From the IMG/VR virus record IMGVR_UViG_3300051212_001005, positions 1-38,162 of that record: DNA of 38,162 bases, one strand, 5' to 3'. Positions 20,454 to 30,294 of the stretch are shown piece by piece (position 1 is the first letter of the stretch; the number at the start of each line of letters is the position of its first letter). The translations under genes were made by a program, and so were the position numbers. The notes under the pieces were generated by a model. It ran no database searches. It was not told where the DNA came from and was given only the letters and a program-made list of their open reading frames with translations. This DNA is from a virus.

Positions 20454-22013
20454 ATGTCAGCACTTGTTACTGATCAGTTTAGGATTTTGAATGCTAGTAA
20501 TTTTGTAGATTCTGTCGAATCTACAAATAATTCATATTATATTGCAGTTGGATTGCCAAACCCATCTGCGGTAGGTTTTGGTAGATCTACAACTTGGACT
20601 ACTAATCCTCCGGCACCGATAGATAATTTTTCATACGTAGATCATTATTCTGATACTATTTTATATGGTAAAAGAATAACCTCTGCAAATATTAGAAGAA
20701 TAATCAGAAGAATAGATTGGACAGCAGGAAGTAGATATGAAATGTATAGGGATGATTATAGCATTCTTAATCCGAGTCCATTGACTAATTCATCCAGACT
20801 ATATGATGCAAATTACTATGTAATGAATAGTGATTACAGAGTTTATGTTTGTATTCAAAATGGATCTAGTGGAACAAATCCAAAAGGTAACGTTTCACAA
20901 GATGAACCAACATTTACAGATTTAGAGCCATCAAGAGCTGGTGATAGTGGCGATGGTTATATTTGGAAATACTTATTTACAATTTCTCCAAGTGATATTG
21001 TCAAATTTGATTCAACAGAATATATAACTGTTCCAAATAGTTGGTTAACATCTTCAGATTCTCAAATACTGGCAATTAGAGAATCAGCAGATTCTACCGT
21101 GAATAATAATCAAATTAAAACAGTTTATATTGAAAAGTCTGGTTCAAACTATTCCAATGGTCTTGGACAAGAATTTAATATTCTCGGTGATGGGAGTGAT
21201 GGTAGAGTTAGAGTTGATGTTGAAGGTGGAAAGATAACAAATACTGTTGTCACATCTGGTGGAAAGAATTACAGTTATGGTTTAGTTGATTTGGGATCAA
21301 TTAATTTGAATTCCACTGGAACTAGTGCAAAACTAGTTCCTATTATTCCCCCTTCTAGGGGTCACGGTTACGACATTTATACCGAACTGGGGACTGATAA
21401 GGTTTTAGTTTACGCTAGATTTGATGATTCGACAAAAGATTTTCCAGTAGACACCAGTTTTGCACAAGTTTCAATTATAAAAAATCCGACAGTATTTGGA
21501 TCTTCAACAATATATACTGATAATAGTTTTACTGGTTTATATTCAATGATATTTTCATCTATTACTGGGACACCAACAGTAGGTGAAAAAATCGAACAAG
21601 TTGTCTCTGGTGGAACTGGTAAAGCATTTGGTTATGTTGCTTCTTGGGATAGTGAGGCAAAGGTACTGAAATATTTTACAGATCGTTCTTTGTTCTTCAA
21701 CCAAACAACATATGACCAACAAGATTATGTTGGTATTTCTACAAATGGTAAATTATATCCATTTGAATCTTCTGCCAATCAAATTATTGGAAAATCTTCT
21801 GGTTTTTCGGCTTCAATAAGAACTGGATTTTCTGGGATATCAACAAATCCAACAGGTACAAAATTAATTAATCTGGGTGTTAACTTCACTTCTGGGTTAG
21901 CAACTCCTGAAATAAATAAAGGATCGGGAGATGTAATTTACCTCGATAATAGACCTACGATTAGTAGGAGTGCCCGCCAAAAAGAAGACATCAAAATAGT
22001 ACTGGAATTTTAA
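20454..22013 (+). CDS. 8: Baseplate wedge protein gp8
   Basis: A 519-aa relative of T4 gp8 (334 aa), a wedge component. The conserved parts are FRILNASNFVDSV near the N terminus, YYIAVGLPN, the RRIDWTAGSRYEMYRDDY segment, VYVCIQNG and the SGDGYIWKYLFTISPSDIVKF block (about residues 163-184), matching the DGYVWEYLFEIPP region of T4 gp8. The protein is longer than T4 gp8 because of beta-repeat modules with SGSNYSNG and SGGKNYSYG (about 228-275) and a further C-terminal region. It starts just after a TATAAATA box without an obvious Shine-Dalgarno. The next gene begins three bases after its stop. Confidence 0.92.
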   Translation: MSALVTDQFRILNASNFVDSVESTNNSYYIAVGLPNPSAVGFGRSTTWTTNPPAPIDNFSYVDHYSDTILYGKRITSANIRRIIRRIDWTAGSRYEMYRDDYSILNPSPLTNSSRLYDANYYVMNSDYRVYVCIQNGSSGTNPKGNVSQDEPTFTDLEPSRAGDSGDGYIWKYLFTISPSDIVKFDSTEYITVPNSWLTSSDSQILAIRESADSTVNNNQIKTVYIEKSGSNYSNGLGQEFNILGDGSDGRVRVDVEGGKITNTVVTSGGKNYSYGLVDLGSINLNSTGTSAKLVPIIPPSRGHGYDIYTELGTDKVLVYARFDDSTKDFPVDTSFAQVSIIKNPTVFGSSTIYTDNSFTGLYSMIFSSITGTPTVGEKIEQVVSGGTGKAFGYVASWDSEAKVLKYFTDRSLFFNQTTYDQQDYVGISTNGKLYPFESSANQIIGKSSGFSASIRTGFSGISTNPTGTKLINLGVNFTSGLATPEINKGSGDVIYLDNRPTISRSARQKEDIKIVLEF

Positions 22014-22016
22014 AAA

Positions 22017-25000
22017 ATGCCACAAAAGACTAATCTCAATGTAAGTCCTTATTATGATGATTTTGATAAGGCAGATAACTATTATCGAGTTCTTTTTAAA
22101 CCTGGATATCCTGTTCAGGCAAGAGAACTAACAGGTTTACAGTCTATTTTACAAAATCAAATAGAATCTTTTGGAAGTCATATTTTCAAAGAAGGTTCTA
22201 TGGTAATTCCTGGTGGAATTACTTGCGATAATGCATTTACTACTATTAAAGTAAATAATGATCATTTAGGTATAGATGTTACAGTCTATTTGGATGCATT
22301 AAAAAATGCAAACACTGGTAGGGGCACAAGAGTAAAAGGTCAAACATCTGGTGTTGTTGGCACAATTAAAGGATATCTTTTACCACCAGAAGAGGGTGTA
22401 GAGCAGATAACACTTTTTGTTAAGTATAATGAAGGTGCTGATGATGGTGAAGGAGTAGAATTTGTAGATGGAGAAATATTAATTCTAGAAGAAAATGTTA
22501 CATATGGAAATACCACTCTGAATAGTGGTGATACTATTTTAACTCTTGTTGCGACTAATGCAACTGCCACTGGATATGCTGTTGGAGTGGCAAAGGGTGT
22601 CTATTTTATCAGAGGTACTTTTATTGATGTACCAAATACTCAGATTATTCTAGATCCATATAATAATGAACCATCTTATAGAGTTGGATTTGATATTCTT
22701 GAAGAAATTGTTTCTTCCGATGATGATACTGATTTAAATGATAATGCAAAAGGTTTTACTAACTATGCTGCACCTGGTGCTGATAGATTAAAAATTAGTG
22801 TAAAATTATCAAAAAAGCAATTACTTGATTTTAATGATACAAACTTTGTAGAATTGGTTAAAGTTGACCAAGGTAAAATTAAGAAATTACAAAATAAATC
22901 AGATTATAGTGTAATAAAAGATTATTTTGCTAAAAGAACTTTTGAAGAATCTGGAAACTATGCGGTAAATCCATTTACAATATCAGTTGCAGACTCTTTA
23001 AACAATGAAACTGGTAATGGTGGACTTTACATTGAAGGACAGAGAACTGAGCAAGGTAATATTCCAACCGACGATTTAATGTCGGTTAAAATATCTGCGG
23101 GAACTGCATATGTCAAAGGATTTGATATTGATTTAGTCGGTGGTGCAATTGTTGATGTTCCTAAACCAAGAACAACTAAAAAAGTTGATGGTGCATTGAT
23201 TCCCTTTGCAATGGGCAGCCTTTTAAAGGTCAATAACGTTCATGGTGTCCCTTACTTAAATATTGGTGCTCCAATTAGTGGGGGTGGAAGTGCAAGTGCA
23301 AATATTATAGAACTTTACAATAGAAGAAGAGATGCTTCTGGAGATGCCCCCGGAACTGCTGGCGGTGGCGGAACTAAAATTGGAGAAGCGAGAGTTTATT
23401 GGTATGGTGTATCTGACGCACAATATAGTGGTGATAGTACAACCTGGGATCTTTATCTATTTGATATTCAAACTTATACTACCCTATATCTTGCAAAAGA
23501 ATATACAACAACAGAAGTACCTTTAACTTCTTTTGTACGAGGATTGTCCAGTGGAGCTACTGGATATCTCGCAGCAAAACCAAACGCTTCTGCATATAGT
23601 TTAACACAAACTTCTGGAACGTTTTTAGTTGGTGAACAAGTTATTATTAATGAAAATCCAGAACTTAAAATTGGTATTCAGGCACTTAATGCATACACGA
23701 CAGAAGACATAAAGTCAGTCTACCAAGATTCGACTGCTTTAAATAGTGCTTTACAAGCAGACTTTTTTGCAGATGCTGTATTATATGATAGAAATCCTCC
23801 TAATTTTGCATTAACTGATAAATTAACAATAAGCAGTGGAACTACTGGAAGAGTTCCTGGAAGGTTTTTAAGTGGAGTAACTGGTATTAAGACTGAAGCA
23901 ATAATTAAATATCAAACTAGTGGACAAACTGATCCAAATTACAATAGAATTACCGCAATTGCTGCTGATGGAACCACTATAACACTTGCATCCGCTGGTG
24001 TTGCTGTCACTTCTGTTGCACGTGCAGCCGTAGATAATGGAGATTCTCTATTTTATTTGGCAGAACCAAAAATAATAAATCTTGTATCATCTGGACTATA
24101 CGCAGATCTTCCAAAAAGAAATATTGCTTCGGTTGATTTATCTCAGTCGGAACTTACAATTACAAAGCAAATTACTGGAAGATCAACAAATGCTCTTGGA
24201 TCTTTAACAATCACAACAGCAGATGCTCTAGACGCATCAACTGGAATTACTAGTGTATTTTTTGAATCATTCGATGCCGAAAGATATTCGGTGCATTATA
24301 GTGATGGTACAACTGATGAATTAAATTCCGGCAAATTTACTTTTGGTTCGAATGGAAATTCAGTCACTTTCACTGGATTGAGAATAAATCAATCCAACGT
24401 TACAGTTATTGTAACATTAAAGAAAAGACAAGTTTCAAATAAATCAAAAGACTTTATAAGAAGTAGACAAATATCTGTTACCAGAACTAGTGGTATTTCA
24501 ACACAAACTGGCACATCTGCAACTGGACTTTCTACAAGTAAGTTTTATGGACTAAGAGTTGAAGATAGTGAAATATCTCTGAATGTTCCAGATGTTGTTA
24601 ATATACGTGCAGTATATGAATCAACAAACACATCATCTCCTGTTTTAGATAAACTAACATTTGCTACTGGATTATCACTGGATACTAATGCTATTACTGG
24701 TGAAAAACTGGTGGGTCAAAAAAGTAGATCTGTTGCCCAAGTTGTTAACAAAACGGCATCAACGATAGAATTTGTACCTCTCAATGAGAACAAATTTGAA
24801 GTTGGAGAAAATGTAGTATTTAAAGATTCTTCAATTAACGCTGTAGTTCAACAAATAACTCCTGGTAGTTATATTAATAGAACTACCAATTATATTTTAG
24901 ATAAGGGTCATAGAAATCAATATTGTGATTATTCTAAGTTAGTAAGAAAAGCAGGAAGTGCAATTCCTTCTCGCCAATTATTAGTTATTTTAGATTACTA

Positions 25001-28000
25001 CAAAATAACAAGTGGAAATAGTGGTGACGTTTTTACAGTAAATTCATACACAGAAGAAAGATATTTGAGTGATCTTCCATCAGTTGGAAATGGAACACGT
25101 GCTTCTGACATCCTTGATTTTAGACCAAGAGTACAAGAATTCGATCCTTCAACAACTAATGCATCACCATTTGCATTTAGTTCTAGATCTTATGAAAGTA
25201 ATTTCAGATACATAGTTTCACCTGATGAAACTTCATTTATTGGATATAGTTATTATTTACCAAGGGTTGATCTTGTAACAGTTAATCGTTTTGGTGAAGT
25301 TGAAGTTGTTCAAGGTGAATCTAACGATGATCCTCGTGCTCCAATTCTTGCAGATGATGCAATGGAATTGGCACAAATTCGGTATCCCGCATATCTTTTT
25401 AATCCCCAAAAAGATCCAAAAATTCTATTGAGAGACAATAGAAGATTTACAATGCGTGATATTGCAAAACTTGAGCAAAGAATTGAAAATCTAGAAGATG
25501 TTACGAGTTTGAGTATGCTTGAACTTAAAGCACAAACTCTTGAAGTTACAGATGCAACTGGACTCAATAGATTTAAATCTGGATTTATTGTCACCAGTTT
25601 TAGGGATAAATCTCTTGCAGACAAGAGATATACAACAATTGATATTAGTAAATCCGATCCCACTGGAATTGTTCCTGTTGATTTTTGGTCTATTCCAGCG
25701 GAATTGGCACTAGATCCTGGCATTGATCGCTCAACAACGGATATAAGTCAAAATCTAAAATTATTAGATCCAAATATCCAAAAAACTGGCGATCTACTAA
25801 CGTTAGCATATACTGAGGTTGATTGGATTGAGCAACCACATGCCACGAATGTTGAAAACGTTAACCCATTTAATGTTATTGTTTTCGTTGGTGGCGTTGA
25901 GTTGGATCCAGCAGCAGATAACTGGGTTAGAACAATTTACATTGATGATCAAAGAACTGAATCAACTGGTGCTGAATGGGTTCAGGAAGCAAGTGTAAAT
26001 GTAAACGTACAAAATAACACACAGACTGAAACATACAACAAAGGTGGTGGTAGAGGTGAAAAAGGAACTAGAACTTTTACAACAACTACAACTACAACAA
26101 CCACACAATATACTCCAAAATTAACGGGTCCATCCAGAGAATTTAATTATGTTGAAGATGTGAAAATAAGTGGAACTGTTGATCCATTCATGCGTTCAAG
26201 AAACGTATATTTCAATGCAAATGGACTAAGACCATATACAAAACACTATCATTATTTGGATAGTCAGCAAGTTGATATTGTTCCAAAACTTTGTGAAATT
26301 TCAATGCAATCTGGAACTTTCCAAGTTTTTGAAAATGCTCGCATTTATTTTGGTGGTAGAGAAATTGGATATATTAGAATTCAAAAACCAAATCATAAGT
26401 TTGGAGACACTTCTCGCCCAGATATTGGAGCTGGACTAGGATCACCATCAGTTTTAGTTGAAACTTACAGTGTTGATCCATATGACAAAACAAGACCAGC
26501 TCCTGGTGAATCATATTCAGCAACATCAAAATTAATCAATTTTGGTGTAAGAGCTCTTGCTACTGAGGAACAATTCTATGGATATGTCGCAACTGGTGCA
26601 ACTATTGTCGGAGAAACTAGCGGTGCCACTGCAACCATAACCAAAGCTGAACTAATATCGGATAATTGGGGAGATATTGTTGCCAGTTTCTTCTTCAGAG
26701 ATCCAAACTCCAATCCACCACCACCTTACAAGGTTACTAGTGGCACTAAAACTGTAAAAGTCACTGCTGTTCCCCCAGGAGTAACTCCTCTTCCAGGGTC
26801 AACAGTGTTTGCTAGTGAAGCAATCGGATCTTACAGTGGATCTGGAACTATTCTAACACAACAGACAAGTAGAGTTGCAGTTAGAAATCCACCCAAACCA
26901 GCTGCTCAACCAACTGAAGTTAAAGTTGAAGTAAAGGCACCACATAGGGATCCTCTTGCACAATCGTTTACTGTTGATGGTAAAGGTGCTTTCTTAACTT
27001 CATTTGATCTATATTTTGCATCGAAAGATCCTAGTGCAAAGATCTACATTGAACTTAGAACCGTTGAGTTAGGTACTCCAACTTCATTCTTGGTTCAAGA
27101 TTATACTCAAGTTGCTCTAAACCCAAGTCAGATAAACATTGCCGAAACAACTTTTGGCGTCAAGAGTATGGCTGGATTTGATGACGCTGCAAGTGGATCT
27201 ACACCAGGACAGTTTGGTTATGAAGTGGACTATCCTTATGCCAAGTCTCAAGGATTCTCGGACTCTGATATCAGATATTTCTTAGAAAATGTTTATTCTG
27301 GCAAAATTGGACCAAAAATGCAGGATATTTTAAAAGATCCTAATTGGGGTAGGTATGACAAACCTGGTATTCCTGAACCAGTTCCGACAAGAATTAGATT
27401 CCCATCTCCTGTGTATTTGGAGGCAGGAAAAGAATATGCAATTGTTATTCTTTCGCCAGCATCTGATGCTTATGAAATGTGGACTGCCACAATGGGACAA
27501 AAAACTGTTAAAACTAAGAACCTACCAGATGTTCAGAATGTTGTTGTTACTAAACAATATATTGGTGGTAGCTTGTTTAAGTCTCAGAATGGAACTATTT
27601 GGACGGCAAGCCAATATCAAGATTTAACCTTCAAACTTTATAAGGCAAAATTTGTACCTTCTGGAACAGTAACATTCTATAATACTGATATTACAGAAAG
27701 AGGAACAAATGTTGGGAAACTTGCTAATAACCCAATAGAAACTTTACCAAGAAAGTTAAAAGTATCAATTTCTGGTACTCTTAACACTGCTGTTGTTCCC
27801 GGAACTAAGATCGGTGAAGGATCCAGCCCAAGTATTACTGGTATTGTTGAAAACTTGGGAGGACCAATTTCAGCAACAGGAACTGGATCAGTTGGTATTG
27901 TAGCTGTTGGAGTTGGATATTCAAATGGAACATATACTTCTGTTCCATTATATTCAATCACTGGTAAAGGAACCGGTGCTCAGGCAACCATTACGATTTC

Positions 28001-29630
28001 TGGTTCTGTGGTTTCTACTGTTAATGTCACCTCTACTGGAAATGGATATGTAAATGGTGAAGTATTAGGTATTACATCCACTAGTGTTGGTGGTGGTAGT
28101 GGAGCCAAGATTGGAGTTAAGACACGTGGTGCCGCAGACACAATCTATCTCACTAATGTTCAGGGAGAAAACTTCACTAATTCTTCCACTCTTGTGTATT
28201 ATACAAATCCAAATTCGGAATCGTCAAGAACAACTGCTACTGCAACAGTATCTTCATCATCACTTATTGGAGATGAGTATTCTGGAAATGTTTTCAGAAT
28301 TAAGCAGTACAATCACGCCAATCATGGTGGAAATGGAAAAGTTAATGTAACTGATGTTCTACCAGACAGGGAAAAAACAACAATTACTGCTCCATTTGGA
28401 TTAAATGATACCGTTGTATCTGTTGCAAATACCACCATTTTTGGCACTTATGAGGGCATAACAACAAGTCGTGGATATGCGTTATTAAATAATGAGGTTA
28501 TATCTTACAGCGCCATTACCCAGGTTTCTGGTAATGCTGGGACACTTACGATTGATGGTAGAGCACAAGGTAGAACCGTTAAAACCGCTCATAGTGCTGA
28601 TGAATTCATACAACCTTATGAAGTTAGTGGTGTTTCTCTGATGAGAATTAACAAGTTCCACGATACACCAGCAACTTACTACAATTCTGAAAGTTCAAAT
28701 CTAGATAATTTCTTTTTAGAAGTTGACAGAAGTACACCAGTAGGTAGAACTAGTGGAGCATCAATGCTTAATTTCAATGCTCAAAAAGCAATTGGTGGAG
28801 ACACTGTTAGAATTTCTCAAAATCACCAATTTAGTTCCATTGAACCATTATTCAATGTAATTACTCCTGGTAAAGGTACAGTAGCATCGGCACAACTCAG
28901 AACAATATCTGGAACTAGTGCTGGTGGATCTGAGGTTTCATTCTTAGATCAAGGATATGATCCTATTCCATTGAATACTGTTGTACATTATCCAACTCCA
29001 AGGATGGTTGCTTCAAGAATTAATGAAACTACGAGACTAACAACTCTACCATCTAGTAAATCTCTGACTCTAAAAGTTGATTTCAAAACCGAAGATGAAA
29101 ATCTTTCTCCTGTGATGGATATTCAAAATGCCACCTTTATTCTTGGTAGAAATAGATCCAATAATCCAATTAAGGATTATATTGAAGATTCTAGATCAAA
29201 TCAACTGACAGGGGATCCTCACGGAGGAGTATTTGTTACACAGATTATCTCTCTTGCTCAACCAGCAACTAGTTTGAGAGTTCTGGTTGCAGCAAATAGA
29301 CAAGAAAGTGCTGATTTTAGAGTCTTTTACAGACTGTTTAAATCTGATTCTAGTGACATCCCACAAAGTTATGTGCCATTCCCTGGTTATGATAATTTAA
29401 TTGATACGGATGGTGATGGATTTGGTGATCGTGTAATTGATTTAAATAAAAATAGTGGAAGAGCAGATGCTTTTGTACCACCAAATGATCCAGTTGGATT
29501 CTCGGAATATCAGTTTAGTGCTAACAATCTAGATCAATTTAATGGATTTGCAATTAAGATTGTGATGTCTTCCACAAATGAATCAACTCCTGTAAAACTT
29601 AAAGATTTTAGATGTATCGCTCTTGCTTAA
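22017..29630 (+). CDS. Large DUF4815-type baseplate/tail protein (2537 aa)
   Basis: A 2537-aa virion protein in the gp9/gp10 region. The N terminus (about 1-600), with NVSPYYDDFDKADNYYRVLF and FKPGYPVQARELTGLQSILQ, is the DUF4815 domain of phage structural proteins. Other landmarks: a conserved block with RFTMRDIAKLEQRIENLEDV (about 1143-1162), a Thr-rich stretch (about 1352-1368), a PYTKHYHYLDSQQVDIVPKL motif (about 1404-1423), a DPLAQSFTVDG segment (about 1645), GxGY repeats (about 1955-2040), an EVISYSAIT module (about 2160) and DTDGDGFGDR (about 2462-2471), a calcium-binding-loop pattern. Some segments resemble fibre-attachment proteins of other T4-like cyanophages. The exact T4 counterpart is uncertain. 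It starts three bases after gp8. Confidence 0.82.
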   Translation: MPQKTNLNVSPYYDDFDKADNYYRVLFKPGYPVQARELTGLQSILQNQIESFGSHIFKEGSMVIPGGITCDNAFTTIKVNNDHLGIDVTVYLDALKNANTGRGTRVKGQTSGVVGTIKGYLLPPEEGVEQITLFVKYNEGADDGEGVEFVDGEILILEENVTYGNTTLNSGDTILTLVATNATATGYAVGVAKGVYFIRGTFIDVPNTQIILDPYNNEPSYRVGFDILEEIVSSDDDTDLNDNAKGFTNYAAPGADRLKISVKLSKKQLLDFNDTNFVELVKVDQGKIKKLQNKSDYSVIKDYFAKRTFEESGNYAVNPFTISVADSLNNETGNGGLYIEGQRTEQGNIPTDDLMSVKISAGTAYVKGFDIDLVGGAIVDVPKPRTTKKVDGALIPFAMGSLLKVNNVHGVPYLNIGAPISGGGSASANIIELYNRRRDASGDAPGTAGGGGTKIGEARVYWYGVSDAQYSGDSTTWDLYLFDIQTYTTLYLAKEYTTTEVPLTSFVRGLSSGATGYLAAKPNASAYSLTQTSGTFLVGEQVIINENPELKIGIQALNAYTTEDIKSVYQDSTALNSALQADFFADAVLYDRNPPNFALTDKLTISSGTTGRVPGRFLSGVTGIKTEAIIKYQTSGQTDPNYNRITAIAADGTTITLASAGVAVTSVARAAVDNGDSLFYLAEPKIINLVSSGLYADLPKRNIASVDLSQSELTITKQITGRSTNALGSLTITTADALDASTGITSVFFESFDAERYSVHYSDGTTDELNSGKFTFGSNGNSVTFTGLRINQSNVTVIVTLKKRQVSNKSKDFIRSRQISVTRTSGISTQTGTSATGLSTSKFYGLRVEDSEISLNVPDVVNIRAVYESTNTSSPVLDKLTFATGLSLDTNAITGEKLVGQKSRSVAQVVNKTASTIEFVPLNENKFEVGENVVFKDSSINAVVQQITPGSYINRTTNYILDKGHRNQYCDYSKLVRKAGSAIPSRQLLVILDYYKITSGNSGDVFTVNSYTEERYLSDLPSVGNGTRASDILDFRPRVQEFDPSTTNASPFAFSSRSYESNFRYIVSPDETSFIGYSYYLPRVDLVTVNRFGEVEVVQGESNDDPRAPILADDAMELAQIRYPAYLFNPQKDPKILLRDNRRFTMRDIAKLEQRIENLEDVTSLSMLELKAQTLEVTDATGLNRFKSGFIVTSFRDKSLADKRYTTIDISKSDPTGIVPVDFWSIPAELALDPGIDRSTTDISQNLKLLDPNIQKTGDLLTLAYTEVDWIEQPHATNVENVNPFNVIVFVGGVELDPAADNWVRTIYIDDQRTESTGAEWVQEASVNVNVQNNTQTETYNKGGGRGEKGTRTFTTTTTTTTTQYTPKLTGPSREFNYVEDVKISGTVDPFMRSRNVYFNANGLRPYTKHYHYLDSQQVDIVPKLCEISMQSGTFQVFENARIYFGGREIGYIRIQKPNHKFGDTSRPDIGAGLGSPSVLVETYSVDPYDKTRPAPGESYSATSKLINFGVRALATEEQFYGYVATGATIVGETSGATATITKAELISDNWGDIVASFFFRDPNSNPPPPYKVTSGTKTVKVTAVPPGVTPLPGSTVFASEAIGSYSGSGTILTQQTSRVAVRNPPKPAAQPTEVKVEVKAPHRDPLAQSFTVDGKGAFLTSFDLYFASKDPSAKIYIELRTVELGTPTSFLVQDYTQVALNPSQINIAETTFGVKSMAGFDDAASGSTPGQFGYEVDYPYAKSQGFSDSDIRYFLENVYSGKIGPKMQDILKDPNWGRYDKPGIPEPVPTRIRFPSPVYLEAGKEYAIVILSPASDAYEMWTATMGQKTVKTKNLPDVQNVVVTKQYIGGSLFKSQNGTIWTASQYQDLTFKLYKAKFVPSGTVTFYNTDITERGTNVGKLANNPIETLPRKLKVSISGTLNTAVVPGTKIGEGSSPSITGIVENLGGPISATGTGSVGIVAVGVGYSNGTYTSVPLYSITGKGTGAQATITISGSVVSTVNVTSTGNGYVNGEVLGITSTSVGGGSGAKIGVKTRGAADTIYLTNVQGENFTNSSTLVYYTNPNSESSRTTATATVSSSSLIGDEYSGNVFRIKQYNHANHGGNGKVNVTDVLPDREKTTITAPFGLNDTVVSVANTTIFGTYEGITTSRGYALLNNEVISYSAITQVSGNAGTLTIDGRAQGRTVKTAHSADEFIQPYEVSGVSLMRINKFHDTPATYYNSESSNLDNFFLEVDRSTPVGRTSGASMLNFNAQKAIGGDTVRISQNHQFSSIEPLFNVITPGKGTVASAQLRTISGTSAGGSEVSFLDQGYDPIPLNTVVHYPTPRMVASRINETTRLTTLPSSKSLTLKVDFKTEDENLSPVMDIQNATFILGRNRSNNPIKDYIEDSRSNQLTGDPHGGVFVTQIISLAQPATSLRVLVAANRQESADFRVFYRLFKSDSSDIPQSYVPFPGYDNLIDTDGDGFGDRVIDLNKNSGRADAFVPPNDPVGFSEYQFSANNLDQFNGFAIKIVMSSTNESTPVKLKDFRCIALA

Positions 29631-29631
29631 T

Positions 29632-29856
29632 ATGACAGATAATAATAATTTAATTCCAGTTGAGGGTCATAATAATCTTTTTAGAGATCGTGATACTGGT
29701 GCTATTCTTAATAATGATAAATCTGGTTATGTTCAATATATGAGATTAAAAGAACAACGTCAAAGAGAAAAAAGTGAATTGGATCAAATAAAAAAAGATA
29801 TTGATGAAATTAAATCTTTACTGAGGGAGCTTACTAATGGATCCAGACAAAATTAA
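29632..29856 (+). CDS. Small coiled-coil protein (74 aa)
   Basis: A 74-aa protein: NLIPVEGHNNLFRDRDTGAI, then a short turn and a charged helix with heptad-like spacing, LDQIKKDIDEIKSLLRELT (about residues 51-69). VEGHxNLxRDxxTGAI followed by a C-terminal coiled coil is a pattern I associate with small cyanophage proteins lying between baseplate genes, probably structural or assembly-related. The ATG at 29632 is preferred over the TTG at 29623, which would overlap the preceding stop codon. The last 20 bases overlap the next gene. Confidence 0.75.
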   Translation: MTDNNNLIPVEGHNNLFRDRDTGAILNNDKSGYVQYMRLKEQRQREKSELDQIKKDIDEIKSLLRELTNGSRQN

Positions 29857-30037
29857 TTTAGAAAATCTCAGCAAAAGTTTTGAATATTTCAAAGCTGCAT
29901 CTGAAATCGATAACATTGACTGTGTAGATACTCTTAGAAATATTGCAAAATCTTATATAAAATTATATTTTAAACAACAGGAAGTAATTTCTACTTTCGG
30001 TACTTCGTTTGAATCTATTGGATTTGATCAAGTATAA
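29837..30037 (+). CDS. Small helical protein (66 aa)
   Basis: A 66-aa acidic, helical protein: INLENLSKSFEYFKAASEID, then VDTLRNIAKSYIKLYFKQQE and a short tail (TFGTSFESIGFDQV). Similar short proteins accompany the baseplate genes of T4-like cyanophages; function unknown. It overlaps the previous gene by 20 bases, which suggests translational coupling. Its TAA lies inside the late promoter box TATAAATA at 30033-30040, so stop and promoter share bases. Confidence 0.75.
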   Translation: MDPDKINLENLSKSFEYFKAASEIDNIDCVDTLRNIAKSYIKLYFKQQEVISTFGTSFESIGFDQV

Positions 30038-30040
30038 ATA
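30033..30040 (+). promoter_or_regulatory. Late promoter box ahead of the fibre and neck genes
   Basis: A perfect TATAAATA overlapping the stop of the 66-aa gene, 26 nt before the ATG at 30067. It would drive the small structural protein, the fibre-like protein and possibly the neck genes. Confidence 0.65.
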
Positions 30041-30066
30041 TATTTTAGATCCTGAACTGTTTATAA

Positions 30067-30294
30067 ATGGCAGAAATTAAGGTCAGAGTAGGACAACAAC
30101 CTGCAGTAAAAGTTATATCTTCACTTGCTGGTGCTCAAGGTCTTTCTTTGTCTGAACTTAGTGATGTTAATGCTACAAATTTACTTGATGGAATGGTTCT
30201 TGTTTATAATGGTGCCACTAGAAAATGGGACGCAACTTTAACCCTGACACCAGGGGCAACACAGAATTTAGACATCAACGGGGGAAATTTCTAA
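30067..30294 (+). CDS. Small structural protein (75 aa)
   Basis: The 75-aa sequence starts MAEIKVRVGQQPAVKVISSL, followed by LSLSELSDVNATNLLDGMVLVYNGATRKW and a final LDINGGNF. An LSELSDVNxxxLxDGxVLxYN motif is very common at the N terminus of phage and cyanophage fibre or fibre-attachment proteins, so this looks like a free-standing fibre-associated module. It is directly followed (TAA then ATG) by the 576-aa fibre-like protein, whose partner it may be. No Shine-Dalgarno is obvious; the start is the first ATG after the late box. Confidence 0.78.
   Translation: MAEIKVRVGQQPAVKVISSLAGAQGLSLSELSDVNATNLLDGMVLVYNGATRKWDATLTLTPGATQNLDINGGNF

Noticed and set aside
30061-30068. TTATAAAT directly before the ATG at 30067 as another late promoter.
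   Set aside because: The box would overlap the start codon, leaving no room for a transcript start. The TATAAATA at 30033 is better placed.
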